Of a DNA stretch of 64,000 nt, positions 54,846 through 63,611 are shown piece after piece (position 1 is the stretch's first letter; the number at the start of each line of letters is the position of its first letter). Under the pieces are notes generated by a model that was not told the DNA's origin, searched no databases, and was given only the letters and a program-made list of their open reading frames with translations. The stretch spans positions 1-64,000 of the forward strand of contig JAQWIL010000003.1 in NCBI GenBank assembly GCA_029248885.1. Direction: 5' to 3'. A program made the translations under genes and the position numbers. The stretch comes from Flavobacteriaceae bacterium. Lineage in GTDB: Bacteria > Bacteroidota > Bacteroidia > Flavobacteriales > Flavobacteriaceae.

Positions 54846-54861
54846 TATAAAATTATTAATC

Positions 54862-55056
54862 ATGGCTTATTCATTTGAAAACAGTAAAGGTAAAACGTAT
54901 TACTTACACACCAAAGATGTAACGCTTAAAGGTGGTAGAAACCAGACAATTTATTACTTCGCAAAAGATCAACGCAGCAATGCTTGCGATCTACCCTCTG
55001 GTAAGAAGGTTGTAGAGAATGAAAGAACTGGACTTCCATTTGTAAAGTCAGTTTAA
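54862..55056 (+). CDS. Small unknown protein, 64 aa
   Basis: I cannot name the family. The protein is soluble, charged and without signal or membrane segment: MAYSFENSKGKTYYLHT at the start, GGRNQTIYYFAKDQ in the middle, and ENERTGLPFVKSV at the end. I chose ATG at 54862; the longer frame to 54835 overlaps the promoter. Own promoter and own terminator make it a single-gene unit. The pattern is that of a conserved protein, not noise. Confidence 0.75.
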   Translation: MAYSFENSKGKTYYLHTKDVTLKGGRNQTIYYFAKDQRSNACDLPSGKKVVENERTGLPFVKSV

Positions 55057-55079
55057 ACGATACGTTTATCAAAACAAAG

Positions 55080-55108
55080 AAAACCCCGTAATAACGGGGT
55101 TTTTTTTT
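55080..55108. terminator. Bidirectional terminator between convergent small genes
   Basis: CCCCGT (55084-55089) pairs with ACGGGG (55094-55099) around AATA, extended by AAA/TTT. Nine T follow on the plus strand, and A-rich sequence precedes, giving T on the minus strand. It can end transcription from both the 64-aa gene and the opposing membrane protein gene. Confidence 0.85.
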
Positions 55109-55127
55109 GTGGAAATAAAACAGCCCT

Positions 55128-55535
55128 TTATCGTTTATAAACGATACTGGCCATCATACCAGAGACTGCGTATGTTACGACCCAAAATACAGCATCCACT
55201 AGATGCCCAGTCGCAGTGATTCGCATTTCGGTTCCGTACATGACAAGTCCAATACCTGCCCCAAAAAAGAGTCCGATTAGGACACCGAAATTGAAACCGC
55301 TAGAAAGATTGTATGAACCGACTCCCCATTTTTCATAAATCGACGAAAACAGGTAAGCCATAATGAGGCAGCCTAAAGTAAGGGGTAAGAGTAGCATGTC
55401 GTCTCCTCTTGAAACGTCTGTGATCACTTGACTTTCAAAGAAGTCAGCCGCAAGGTAAGCGTAAAAAATCCAAGGGAAAAAGTAGATAATTACAAAAGAC
55501 GCGAAAGTAGAAATGATTCTAGGTTTACTAAACAT
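55128..55535 (-). CDS. Small unknown membrane protein, 135 aa
   Basis: There are four predicted membrane helices (about 9-28, 46-64, 80-98 and 112-131), with short loops and a basic C-terminal end (VYKR). I do not recognise the family. ATG at 55535 gives a normal N-terminus (MFSKPRIIST); the frame is open for nine more codons upstream, without better support. It is convergent with the 64-aa gene and divergent from the diphosphomevalonate decarboxylase gene. Confidence 0.75.
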   Translation of the reverse strand: MFSKPRIISTFASFVIIYFFPWIFYAYLAADFFESQVITDVSRGDDMLLLPLTLGCLIMAYLFSSIYEKWGVGSYNLSSGFNFGVLIGLFFGAGIGLVMYGTEMRITATGHLVDAVFWVVTYAVSGMMASIVYKR

Positions 55536-55615
55536 GATTATAAGAATTTGGTTAAACACCACTAATATAGTAAAACTCCAGAGCAGTTATATGGGGCATA
55601 ATAAAATATCGGTGT

Positions 55616-55623
55616 TATCTTTG
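55616..55623 (+). promoter_or_regulatory. -7 box TATCTTTG of the diphosphomevalonate decarboxylase operon
   Basis: An exact TAnnTTTG match, seven bases before the ATG at 55631. It predicts a leader of only a few bases. No -33 TTG is evident. Confidence 0.55.
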
Positions 55624-55630
55624 TGCATCT

Positions 55631-56713
55631 ATGAACGACAAAGCGCAGTTTGTCCCTAGAACTCAGGGGAATGAAATTTCCTCATTCCAAACGATATGGT
55701 CAGCACCTAGTAATATTGCTTTGGTCAAATATTGGGGAAAAAAAGAGTTGCAAATACCGTGCAACCCCTCTGTCAGTTTTACACTAGACCAGTGTCGAAC
55801 AACGACTTCGGTTCGTTTTAAAAAACAAAAGACTGCTCAAGATCATACTTCCCTTGCAGTTCATTATGACGGAAAACCTGCCCCTTCCTTCGTGCCAAAA
55901 GTAAAAACCTTTATTGACAGAATCCTGCCATACGCCCCCTATCTAAAAGAGTATCATCTCCAAATAGATACTGTAAATTCCTTTCCGCATAGCAGTGGAA
56001 TTGCTTCGTCTGCATCAGCTATGGCTGCTCTTGCTGCAGCGGTAATGGATCTTGAACAGCAGATTTATCCCTCATTAACTGTAGAAGATCAAATAAAAAA
56101 GTGTTCTTTTCTCGCTCGATTGGGGTCAGGAAGTGCAGCTCGAAGCGTGGAAGGCCCTCTTGTACTTTGGGGAGAGCATACCGCAACGCCTGACAGCAGC
56201 GATTTATTTGGTGTTCGCTGGGTCAAAGCAGCTGATGTATTTAAGACCTATCGTGACACCATACTTCTAGTTGACAAAGGGCAAAAAGAAGTCAGTAGTA
56301 CAGTTGGTCACAACCTCATGCACAATCACCCCTTTGCGGAAAACCGTTTTTCGCAAGCCAACGATCACTATCAAGACCTACTAGCGATTTTAGAAAAGGG
56401 AGACCTGAATGGATTTGCCGACTTGGTTGAACGAGAAGCATTGAGTTTACATGCTATGATGTTGACATCATCGCCATCTTATATTTTGATGCACCCAAAC
56501 ACCATTCAAATTATACAAGAGGTAAGAAGATATCGTAAGACAACAGCGTTAAATCTTACATTCACTCTCGATGCAGGAGCCAATGTGCACCTTTTATACC
56601 CTGAACATGAATCGGAGCAAATCGGTCAATTTATTGAGTCATATTTACGTCAATATTGTCAAGACAATGAGTTGATTTACGATCGAGTTGGCACGGGATT
56701 AAAAAAAATGTAA
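55631..56713 (+). CDS. mvaD: Diphosphomevalonate decarboxylase
   Basis: The 360-residue GHMP-fold enzyme has SNIALVKYWGKKE near residues 29-41, the substrate loop CNPSVSFTLD, the ATP loop HSSGIASSASAMAALA and ARLGSGSAARS, all specific for this decarboxylase. It makes isopentenyl diphosphate from mevalonate diphosphate. A mevalonate kinase and a prenyltransferase gene follow at 9- and 10-base gaps, so the operon covers the start, end and use of the pathway. Confidence 0.95.
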   Translation: MNDKAQFVPRTQGNEISSFQTIWSAPSNIALVKYWGKKELQIPCNPSVSFTLDQCRTTTSVRFKKQKTAQDHTSLAVHYDGKPAPSFVPKVKTFIDRILPYAPYLKEYHLQIDTVNSFPHSSGIASSASAMAALAAAVMDLEQQIYPSLTVEDQIKKCSFLARLGSGSAARSVEGPLVLWGEHTATPDSSDLFGVRWVKAADVFKTYRDTILLVDKGQKEVSSTVGHNLMHNHPFAENRFSQANDHYQDLLAILEKGDLNGFADLVEREALSLHAMMLTSSPSYILMHPNTIQIIQEVRRYRKTTALNLTFTLDAGANVHLLYPEHESEQIGQFIESYLRQYCQDNELIYDRVGTGLKKM

Positions 56714-56722
56714 ATTTAACAC

Positions 56723-57652
56723 GTGAAAGGGCCTTTATTTTACGCCAAAATTTTACTCTTTGGAGAGTACGGTATCATCAAAGATGCCAAAGGCCTTTCG
56801 ATTCCCTATAACTTTTACAAAGGTGCGCTTAAGATTTCTGATACAGAAACCGATCTAGCACAAAAATCGAATCAGAAGTTGTGTGAATTCGCTGACTACC
56901 TAGAACAGATCGATAGTAGCTTGGTAACGTTTAACATCAAACAACTTCGTGAAGATCTGACCAAGGGCTTGTACTTTGACAGTAGTATTCCACAAGGATA
57001 TGGCATCGGAAGTAGTGGGGCGTTGGTTGCAGCTGTGTATGACCGTTATGCGAACAACAAAATCACGATTTTGGAAAACCTCACTCGTGATAAGTTACTT
57101 AAACTCAAACAAATTTTTGGAAAGTTGGAATCCTTTTTTCACGGAAAATCATCTGGTTTAGATCCGCTAAATAGTTTCTTGAGTTTACCCATTTTGATTC
57201 ACTCCAAAGATATTTTGGAGCCTACTGGAATTCCGCCCCAACCACAAGCTGGGAAAGGAGCAGTCTTTTTGCTTGACAGTGGATCGATGGGAGAAACGGC
57301 TCCGATGGTGAATATTTTTTTGCAAAACATGGAGTCTCCATCATTCCGAAAAATGATTAAAGAACAGTTTATCTCCTATTCTGATCGCTGCGTTGAGCAT
57401 TTTCTAAAAGGAGATATCAAATCTCTTTTTGGGGACTTAAAACGACTTTCCAAGACCGTACTTACCCATTTTAAACCCATGATTCCAGAGCAGTTTCATG
57501 CGCTTTGGAAAACAGGTATTGACACCAATGCCTATTACCTCAAACTCTGTGGATCGGGTGGAGGGGGATACATACTCGGTTTTACGGAAGATATCTCTAA
57601 GGCTCAGTCTGTACTGAAAGACCACCGACTGGAAGTCGTTTATACTTTTTAA
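56723..57652 (+). CDS. Mevalonate kinase (GHMP family)
   Basis: The 309-residue protein has YAKILLFGEYGII near residues 7-19 and the phosphate-binding loop GIGSSGA at 94-100. It also has HGKSSGLDPLNS, with the catalytic Asp, and KLCGSGGGGYILG near the end. This set fits mevalonate kinase, which phosphorylates mevalonate using ATP. The start is GTG at 56723, 9 bases after mvaD. A phosphomevalonate kinase gene is not adjacent. Confidence 0.9.
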   Translation: MKGPLFYAKILLFGEYGIIKDAKGLSIPYNFYKGALKISDTETDLAQKSNQKLCEFADYLEQIDSSLVTFNIKQLREDLTKGLYFDSSIPQGYGIGSSGALVAAVYDRYANNKITILENLTRDKLLKLKQIFGKLESFFHGKSSGLDPLNSFLSLPILIHSKDILEPTGIPPQPQAGKGAVFLLDSGSMGETAPMVNIFLQNMESPSFRKMIKEQFISYSDRCVEHFLKGDIKSLFGDLKRLSKTVLTHFKPMIPEQFHALWKTGIDTNAYYLKLCGSGGGGYILGFTEDISKAQSVLKDHRLEVVYTF

Positions 57653-57662
57653 ACTTTTTGTT

Positions 57663-58544
57663 TTGCCTACTCAAGATGGCGTATTTCTAAAGACGATCAG
57701 CTTACTTTCCTTGGTTCGGGGACAGAATCTGGTAGTTCTGGTTTTTGCCCAACTCCTATCTTCGGTTTTTATCTTTTCTTCAGAAACCAGCAGTATTGAG
57801 ACCTTTTTGGATATCAATTTGTGGTTGATTGTTTTGGCGACTGTACTCTCCGTAGCTGCGGGCTATATCATCAATGCGTTTTTTGATCGTGAAAAAGATT
57901 TGATTAACCGTCCCCAAAAAACTTTATTGGAACAAAATATATCTGAACGCTCCAAGCTGATCGGATATTTTACTTTCAATGGGGTTGCACTTTTGGTTGC
58001 CAGCAGCATTTCCCAGCGATCGGCTCTTTTCTTTTGCGCGTACATTGTTAGTATGGCGCTTTATTCGGGATTCCTAAAGCGATATTTATTTATTGGAAAT
58101 CTGGTTTCTGCAACATTGACTGTATTGCCATTTTTTGCGATAACCGTGTATTTTAAAAATTTCACAATGGAAATTTTTATCCTCGCATCCTATTTGTTGT
58201 TATTGATCTCTATTAAAGAGCTGGTTAAAGATTTATGCAATATTAGAGGGGATCTTTCAAACAACTACAAGACCATCCCCACAGTTTATGGGGAAGTCCA
58301 AACCAAAGGTCTTATTTCTCTATTGGTGTGTTTTTGTTTTGGCGTTTTTTTGCTGTTGCATTTCTTCTATTCCTTACATGGAATGCTGTACTATTTTATC
58401 ACCAGCTTGGTGTTTTTGGTATTCTTTACCATATTATTGTGGAGATTTTCAAAAACCAATCAATTGATTTTTCTTCTATTTGGGATAAAGGCACTGATTT
58501 TATTGGGTATAATCTGCTTGCCTTTGTTGAAAATCCCAATCTAG
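57663..58544 (+). CDS. UbiA family prenyltransferase (geranylgeranylglycerol-phosphate geranylgeranyltransferase-like)
   Basis: The 293-residue membrane protein has about nine helices. The first metal-binding motif is NAFFDREKD (Asn71, Asp75, Asp79), and the second is in KDLCNIRGD near residues 190-200. It transfers a prenyl chain to an acceptor. Flavobacterial members are commonly labelled after the archaeal lipid enzyme, but the acceptor is uncertain and could be another polar compound. The start is TTG at 57663. It follows mevalonate kinase by 10 bases, consistent with isoprenoid use. Confidence 0.85.
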   Translation: MPTQDGVFLKTISLLSLVRGQNLVVLVFAQLLSSVFIFSSETSSIETFLDINLWLIVLATVLSVAAGYIINAFFDREKDLINRPQKTLLEQNISERSKLIGYFTFNGVALLVASSISQRSALFFCAYIVSMALYSGFLKRYLFIGNLVSATLTVLPFFAITVYFKNFTMEIFILASYLLLLISIKELVKDLCNIRGDLSNNYKTIPTVYGEVQTKGLISLLVCFCFGVFLLLHFFYSLHGMLYYFITSLVFLVFFTILLWRFSKTNQLIFLLFGIKALILLGIICLPLLKIPI

Positions 58545-58558
58545 TTGTTATACCTTTG
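58524..58558 (+). promoter_or_regulatory. Promoter of the pseudouridine synthase gene: TTG and TACCTTTG
   Basis: TACCTTTG at 58551-58558 is an exact -7 match. TTG at 58527-58529 gives a 21-base spacer, and another TTG at 58524-58526 gives 24. The box ends seven bases before the ATG at 58566. Confidence 0.6.
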
Positions 58559-58565
58559 CCAAACT

Positions 58566-59315
58566 ATGAATCGAAGAAAACCATCTGTAAAGAAATCAAC
58601 TCCCACAAACACAACACGCCTGAACAAATACATTGCCCATGCTGGGATTTGTTCTCGTAGAGAAGCCGATATGCATATCGGGTTGGGTGTTGTAAAGGTC
58701 AACAATAAGGTCGTCACAGAGCTTGGCTACCAAGTTCAGGATGGAGATATTGTACAATTCGATGGTAAACGCATCACACCTGAGAAAAAGGCCTACGTTC
58801 TTCTGAACAAACCAAAAGGATTTATTACAACAACCAGAGACGAGCGCGGTCGAAAAACGGTAATGGATTTGGTTGCAAAGTCAACGCCCTCTCGCATTGT
58901 CCCTGTGGGTCGCCTCGATCGCCCAACAACAGGCTTGTTGCTATTTACCAACGATGGTGATCTGGCCAAAAAACTAACCCATCCGTCGTCGATGGTCAAG
59001 AAACTTTACCACGTGGTGCTTTCCAAAAGCTTAAAGCCGCATGATTTGGCGCAGATTCGTAGAGGATTTACTCTCGATGATGGCCCTGTTAAAGTCGATG
59101 AGGTAAGCTATGTCCAGGGAGCGAGTAAACGAGAAATTGGATTGGAAATTCACTCGGGCAGAAACAGAATCGTAAGGCGCATATTTGAACACTTGGGATA
59201 TGAGGTGATTGCTTTGGATCGAGTTGTTTTTGCAGGGCTCACCAAAAAAGACCTTCCTAGAGGAACTTGGCGGCACTTGACCAAACAAGAAACCGATTTT
59301 TTAAAGATGTTATAA
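58566..59315 (+). CDS. rRNA pseudouridine synthase, RsuA/RluB family
   Basis: The 249 residues have an N-terminal S4 RNA-binding domain (LNKYIAHAGICSRREAD) and a pseudouridine synthase core with the catalytic Asp in VGRLDRPTTGLLLFTNDG. The C-terminal HSGRNRIVRRIFEHLGYEV block follows. It isomerises a uridine in ribosomal RNA. RluB (large subunit) is the likeliest match, but RluE/F or RsuA cannot be told apart with certainty. ATG at 58566 is chosen because the promoter ends just before it. A hairpin follows the stop. Confidence 0.92.
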   Translation: MNRRKPSVKKSTPTNTTRLNKYIAHAGICSRREADMHIGLGVVKVNNKVVTELGYQVQDGDIVQFDGKRITPEKKAYVLLNKPKGFITTTRDERGRKTVMDLVAKSTPSRIVPVGRLDRPTTGLLLFTNDGDLAKKLTHPSSMVKKLYHVVLSKSLKPHDLAQIRRGFTLDDGPVKVDEVSYVQGASKREIGLEIHSGRNRIVRRIFEHLGYEVIALDRVVFAGLTKKDLPRGTWRHLTKQETDFLKML

Positions 59316-59319
59316 ATAA

Positions 59320-59350
59320 AAACTCCGAGCTTACAACAAGCTCGGAGTTT
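59320..59350. terminator. 13-bp stem terminator between the pseudouridine synthase gene and tRNA-Phe
   Basis: AAACTCCGAGCTT (59320-59332) pairs perfectly with AAGCTCGGAGTTT (59338-59350) around ACAAC. It lies 5 bases after the stop on the plus strand and directly after the tRNA on the minus strand, so it serves both converging transcripts. Confidence 0.8.
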
Positions 59351-59351
59351 G

Positions 59352-59424
59352 TGGTACCTCCAGGAATCGAACCAGGGACACAAGGATTTTCAGTCCTTTG
59401 CTCTACCAACTGAGCTAAGGTACC
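59352..59424 (-). tRNA. tRNA-Phe (anticodon GAA)
   Basis: The 73-base cloverleaf has the acceptor stem GGTACCT/AGGTACC, the D-loop AGCTCAGTTGGTAGAGC, and the anticodon loop CTGAAAA with GAA. The T-loop GGTTCGATTCC is present. The discriminator base is A, and CCA is not encoded. Confidence 0.97.
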
Positions 59425-59441
59425 ATGCGCTTAAGCAGATG

Positions 59442-59471
59442 CAAATATAAAACCCTTTATAGAACTGACAA
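59442..59471 (-). promoter_or_regulatory. tRNA-Phe promoter: TTG, 19-bp spacer, TATATTTG
   Basis: On the minus strand TTG (59469-59471) and TATATTTG (59442-59449) are separated by 19 bases, matching the Bacteroidota consensus spacing. The tRNA starts 17 bases downstream. Confidence 0.75.
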
Positions 59472-59517
59472 GGGGCTAATAAAAATTCCAGTATTTTAGC
59501 ACTTGCGAATTATTGTT

Positions 59518-60237
59518 TTGAATCTCACAATTGATATAGGTAACACACAGTCCAAGCTCGGTTTTTTTGACGGCTTGGAACTACAATCAACCCAGAAGTT
59601 TTCCAGTACGGAAACCATTCCATGGCAATCCATTATCGATACACATAAAATCACACATTCCATTCTCTCGCAGGTTGGGAATGTTCAATCGGATTTGGAA
59701 ACGCTTTTCAACAACACCCAATGTGTGGAGGTGCATCATAAACTTCAACTTCCTTTTACATCAGATTATTCTCCATTTTCAAACTTAGGAATCGATCGAG
59801 TAGCGGGCCTAGCAGCTGCGACGTACTTGAATTCTGAAGAAAATGTTTTGATTATCGATGCGGGTACTTGTATTACTTATGATTTGATGACTGCAAAAGT
59901 ACACCACCTTGGCGGTGTCATCAGCCCAGGTTTGATGATGAGATATCAAGCAATGCATAGGTTTACCCATCAACTCCCCAATCTGGAGATACAGGAGCCA
60001 TCATCTTTTCCACCCACCAATACCGACGAGGCCATGCATCACGGGGTAATTTCGAGTGTCGTTGCTGAGATAGAGGCATTTATTAGTCGATTTGAAACAT
60101 CAATACCAACATTTAGGATAATTTTAACAGGAGGAGACGCTGGTTTCTTGTCTAAACGGGTAAAAAATGGCATCTTAGCGAACGAAAATTTTTTAGCCAT
60201 CGGACTAAATCTCTTGCTTGAAACGAATAAGTCATAA
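59518..60237 (+). CDS. coaX: Type III pantothenate kinase
   Basis: The 239 residues have the CoaX ATP motif IDIGNTQSKLGFF at the N-terminus, the GIDRVAGLAAA segment, and DAGTCITYDLM with the catalytic Asp. It phosphorylates pantothenate, the first step of coenzyme A synthesis. I chose TTG at 59518 (M-N-L-T-I-D-I-G-N-T) because this is where the family normally begins. TTG at 59503 would add five residues. The stop TAA overlaps the next start (taaATG). Confidence 0.93.
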   Translation: MNLTIDIGNTQSKLGFFDGLELQSTQKFSSTETIPWQSIIDTHKITHSILSQVGNVQSDLETLFNNTQCVEVHHKLQLPFTSDYSPFSNLGIDRVAGLAAATYLNSEENVLIIDAGTCITYDLMTAKVHHLGGVISPGLMMRYQAMHRFTHQLPNLEIQEPSSFPPTNTDEAMHHGVISSVVAEIEAFISRFETSIPTFRIILTGGDAGFLSKRVKNGILANENFLAIGLNLLLETNKS

Positions 60238-61485
60238 ATGACTCGCTTTTTTTTAATTACTTTTCTGCTCATTACGTCCCATTTGTTCGCTCAAAAAGGA
60301 ACCCTTTCACCATATTCTTTTTACGGATTGGGGGAGTCCTTATTTTCAGGAACTGCTGATCAAAGATCGATGGGTGGGCTTGTGGCACATGTTGATAGTA
60401 TTCACTATAACGTTTCTTCTCCTGCTTCTTTGGCTGAACTGAAGCTTGTTAACTACAATATTGGTGCGAGTTATTCGACACGAGATTTTATATCAGATGC
60501 CAATTCTTCAAAAAATGAAACGGCAGGTATCGATTATATGACAGTGGCTATTCCGACAAAGTATTTCGGATTTGGTTTTGGACTTTTACCGAAAACAGCA
60601 GTTGGTTATCGACTCAGTGTTTCCGATGAAATTAACGGTTTGAGTTCCAATTCGAATTATGAGGGAAATGGCGGAATCAATCAGGTTTTCTTTTCTTTGG
60701 GGTTCTCTCCCACAAAAAATTTGGGGATTGGGGCTTCGGTTCACTATAATTTTGGATCGATTTTTAGAGTTCACACCCGACAAGACGAAGGAATTGATCT
60801 CCTCTCACAACTAAACAACGAATCAGAGTTAAGAGGTGTGGAGTGGAATCTTTCCTCATATTATAAAATTGACCTTTCGAATCGGCTCCAAATGCAATTG
60901 CATTATGCCTATCAACCGAAAGCCAATCTAGAATCTTACAATACTCGCTCCATATCCACATTCACCTCACTGGGCGAACAACGCGATACGCAAGAAGTAA
61001 ACTTGTCTCTTGAGGGACTCGATGAAACCAGAAGTGAGCTCCCTGCCAAACAAACCATAGGCGGTGGAATTGGAGAGCCCAAAAAATGGTATATTGGTGG
61101 ACAGTGGACAGAGACAGATGGCTCTCTTGACAATGCGTTTTACGCTGTTGGGAGTGTGCGATACGAACCAGCTTCTCAGCTATCAATAGGGGGCTATTTT
61201 ATTCCTGAATACGACTCGTTTTCCAGTTATTGGAAACGCATCGTATACCGTATTGGGTTTGTTTCATCTAAAACAGGAATGATATTGAATGACAAAGCGA
61301 TTGAAAATACTGGCATTACTTTTGGGGTTGGCATACCAGTAGCTGGCTTTTCGAATGTCAATATGGGCTTTGAACTTGGAAAATTGGGAGCCGGAGGCGA
61401 GTCCCTAATTGAAGAAAATTATATCAACATCCGCATTGGGTTTTCACTCAATGACCGTTGGTTTATAAAGCGTAAATACAATTAA
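60238..61485 (+). CDS. Putative outer-membrane beta-barrel protein of unknown role
   Basis: The 415 residues begin with a signal peptide (to LFAQ, residue 18). After it come SPYSFYGLGESLF, SMGGLVAHVDS and NPASL-like SSPASLAEL motifs, as in Bacteroidota barrel proteins with an N-terminal plug or strand. It ends with NIRIGFSLNDRWFIKRKYN, a possible barrel C-terminal strand with extra residues. The gene is next to coaX and upstream of a TPR protein and lptC, an order seen in flavobacteria. The specific function is unknown. Confidence 0.82.
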   Translation: MTRFFLITFLLITSHLFAQKGTLSPYSFYGLGESLFSGTADQRSMGGLVAHVDSIHYNVSSPASLAELKLVNYNIGASYSTRDFISDANSSKNETAGIDYMTVAIPTKYFGFGFGLLPKTAVGYRLSVSDEINGLSSNSNYEGNGGINQVFFSLGFSPTKNLGIGASVHYNFGSIFRVHTRQDEGIDLLSQLNNESELRGVEWNLSSYYKIDLSNRLQMQLHYAYQPKANLESYNTRSISTFTSLGEQRDTQEVNLSLEGLDETRSELPAKQTIGGGIGEPKKWYIGGQWTETDGSLDNAFYAVGSVRYEPASQLSIGGYFIPEYDSFSSYWKRIVYRIGFVSSKTGMILNDKAIENTGITFGVGIPVAGFSNVNMGFELGKLGAGGESLIEENYINIRIGFSLNDRWFIKRKYN

Positions 61486-61486
61486 A

Positions 61487-62866
61487 ATGAAAAATTTAAC
61501 CTTTTTAATTCTACTTTTATTCTCATTTGGAGCACTCTCTGCTCAATCTGCAGCAGACTGTCCAGCAAACCTCAGTATTTTTGCGGAGTTTGCAAAAGTT
61601 AAAAACTACGACTCTGCCTATGCACCGTGGTTAGAAGTAAAAACACATTGCCCAGAGCTAAACGAAGCCACATACATTTATGGTGAGCGTATTCTAGGTC
61701 ACAAAATTAAAAACGAAGAAAGCAATACAGAATACATTTCGATGTTAAACGCTCTCTATGACGACTGGCTGAGCTATTTTCCCAAAGATCGTGCAGGAAA
61801 GTCACAGCGTGGCAAAATTTTGTCAGCAAAAGCACAAGCGATGCTGGAATTTGAAACCGTACCACTAGCCGAAATCTACGCTACTTTTGACCAGGCCTTT
61901 ATCTCTGATATGGAAAGTTTTGCTAATCCAAAAGCACTCTACAATTATTTTAAAACCCTGTACACGATGTACAAAAACGGGGATGAAAATGTGACTATGG
62001 ATGCCCTGTTTTCAAAATATGAAGATGTCTCTGAAAAGTTTACCATCGAAAATCAAAAACTCTCCAAAACTTTTGATCGTATTTTAAAAAAAGAAGATGC
62101 AGGAGAAACCTTAACGTCTAGGGACAAACGGAGTAAACGTGTTGCTGAAATCAATTCTCGGGCGAATTCGACCTATGCCAACAATTTGGATGCGATTATT
62201 TCTCAAGAAGCATCCTGTGAAAACTTGATTCCGCTATACCGTTCAAATTTTGATGAGAATAAATCCGATGAAAAATGGCTAAAACGCGCTGCAAGTCGTA
62301 TGGACGCTAAAGAGTGTTCAGACGATCCATTATTTGTTGAGCTTGTAGAGGCTTTACACAGTTTGAGTCCTTCTGCAGATTCCGCTTACTATTTAGGGAT
62401 TTTGAAAGATAAAGCCGGAAATACATCCGAAGCCATTTCTTTTTACGAGGAATCGCTTACCCTTGAGTCAGACGCTTACAGGAAGGCAGAAATCTTGTAT
62501 AAGATAGCGGCAAAGCTCAAAAAGAGAGGATTGAAAAGTCAAGCTCGAAAATATGCAAACCAGGCCTTGTCCAACAAGCCCTCTATGGGGAAAGCTTATA
62601 TCCTGATTGCTGGACTATATGCAGATAGTGCGAACGATTGTGGAAACAGTCAGTTTGAGAAACAAGCCGTGTACTGGTTGGCCGCACAAACCGCGCGCAG
62701 AGCAGCTCTCGTAGATCCATCGCTAAAGAAGACCTCACAAAAACTCGAAGCGAGCTATACAGGACGTGCGCCTTCAAAGACAGATATCTTTACCCAAGGC
62801 AAAGCGGGTGAAGTGATTTCATTTGACTGTTGGATTCGGTCTTCTGTAACGGTTCCTAATCTGTAA
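61487..62866 (+). CDS. TPR-containing exported protein
   Basis: The 459 residues start with a signal peptide (MKNLTFLILLLFSFGALSAQ). The middle is helical and charged. The C-terminal part shows TPR units, clearest as AYYLGILKDKAGNTSEAISFYEES (in two halves) and KAEILYKIAAKLKKRG. It is probably a periplasmic scaffold, by analogy only. It starts 1 base after the previous gene's stop and is followed by lptC in 4 bases. Confidence 0.85.
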   Translation: MKNLTFLILLLFSFGALSAQSAADCPANLSIFAEFAKVKNYDSAYAPWLEVKTHCPELNEATYIYGERILGHKIKNEESNTEYISMLNALYDDWLSYFPKDRAGKSQRGKILSAKAQAMLEFETVPLAEIYATFDQAFISDMESFANPKALYNYFKTLYTMYKNGDENVTMDALFSKYEDVSEKFTIENQKLSKTFDRILKKEDAGETLTSRDKRSKRVAEINSRANSTYANNLDAIISQEASCENLIPLYRSNFDENKSDEKWLKRAASRMDAKECSDDPLFVELVEALHSLSPSADSAYYLGILKDKAGNTSEAISFYEESLTLESDAYRKAEILYKIAAKLKKRGLKSQARKYANQALSNKPSMGKAYILIAGLYADSANDCGNSQFEKQAVYWLAAQTARRAALVDPSLKKTSQKLEASYTGRAPSKTDIFTQGKAGEVISFDCWIRSSVTVPNL

Positions 62867-62870
62867 AGAG

Positions 62871-63413
62871 ATGATTCGCAAGGGGTGTCTTGCTTTATTG
62901 TGTGCAATAACGCTCACGAATTGTACCGATCAGTTTTCAGCCGTTCAGAAAATGAATAAGTTTGATGAGATACCTGTCGGGATTACGGAAGAGCTACATT
63001 TGATTTATTCTGACTCTGCTCGAATAGAGGCCGAACTAATTGCGCCGATTAATATTGATTTTACAAATCAAAAGTTTCCGTACTCCGAATTCCCGCAGGG
63101 CTTGGATGCAACATTATACGGCAATCGAGGTGAAGTTACTTTTGTTCGCTCAGATTACGGCATCTATTATCCAAAAACAGAAATCATTGATCTGAGAGGA
63201 AATGTGGTGATTTCCGACACCACAGGAACAAGATTAAACACCAGTCAGTTGTATTGGGATGCTAGTCAGGAGTGGTTGTTCACAGAAAAAAACTTTACTT
63301 TTACCAATGCATCGTATGATATTGAGGCAGTTCGACTGGATGCCAATCGATCCTTTCGAAAATTGATGACGGGGATGATTAGCGGAAATATTCAAGTCAA
63401 AGACATAGACTAA
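62871..63413 (+). CDS. lptC: LPS export ABC transporter periplasmic protein LptC
   Basis: The 180 residues have an N-terminal lipoprotein-like signal (LLCAITLTNC), followed by the OstA-like fold. The LptC pattern shows in YSDSARIEAELIAP and FPQGLDATLYGNRGEV, and in KTEIIDLRGNVVISDTTG. LptC passes LPS from the LptBFG transporter to LptA. The rest of the Lpt genes are outside the window, except lptE, in another operon. It is tightly packed between the TPR gene and a small membrane protein. Confidence 0.92.
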   Translation: MIRKGCLALLCAITLTNCTDQFSAVQKMNKFDEIPVGITEELHLIYSDSARIEAELIAPINIDFTNQKFPYSEFPQGLDATLYGNRGEVTFVRSDYGIYYPKTEIIDLRGNVVISDTTGTRLNTSQLYWDASQEWLFTEKNFTFTNASYDIEAVRLDANRSFRKLMTGMISGNIQVKDID

Positions 63414-63611
63414 ATGAACAAGTTTCACAGATTTTCTGAAAAAATGTACCTCTTTTTTGGATTTGTATTCACCATTGAGGCCATCGCAAACATACAAAGT
63501 ATGAATCAGCGATTTTATGTTTCTTGCATATTGGGAGCCGCTGCTTTCGGGATGTTTTTCTTTCGCCGAAAGTATCGTAAAAAATTTGAAAGTAGAAACC
63601 AAAACCAATAA
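63414..63611 (+). CDS. Small unknown membrane protein, 65 aa
   Basis: The protein has two hydrophobic stretches (about 10-25 and 34-50) with a basic C-terminal tail (RRKYRKKFESRNQNQ). No family is recognised. The start directly follows the lptC stop, and its stop overlaps the next ATG (TAATG), so it is translated within the operon. This location is the best evidence for a real gene. Confidence 0.75.
   Translation: MNKFHRFSEKMYLFFGFVFTIEAIANIQSMNQRFYVSCILGAAAFGMFFFRRKYRKKFESRNQNQ

Larger units (their letters stand above)
54550..54861. other. 312-base AT-rich intergenic region with a stem-loop and a promoter
   Basis: Apart from the weak terminator at its left, the region is very AT-rich. It holds an imperfect stem-loop at 54764-54792, in which ATGGAAACCTTTT pairs with AAAAGGTTCCAT with one bulged A. 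A promoter (TTG at 54815, TATTTTTA at 54838) stands before the 64-aa gene. I see no open frame or RNA gene of known kind. Confidence 0.5.
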
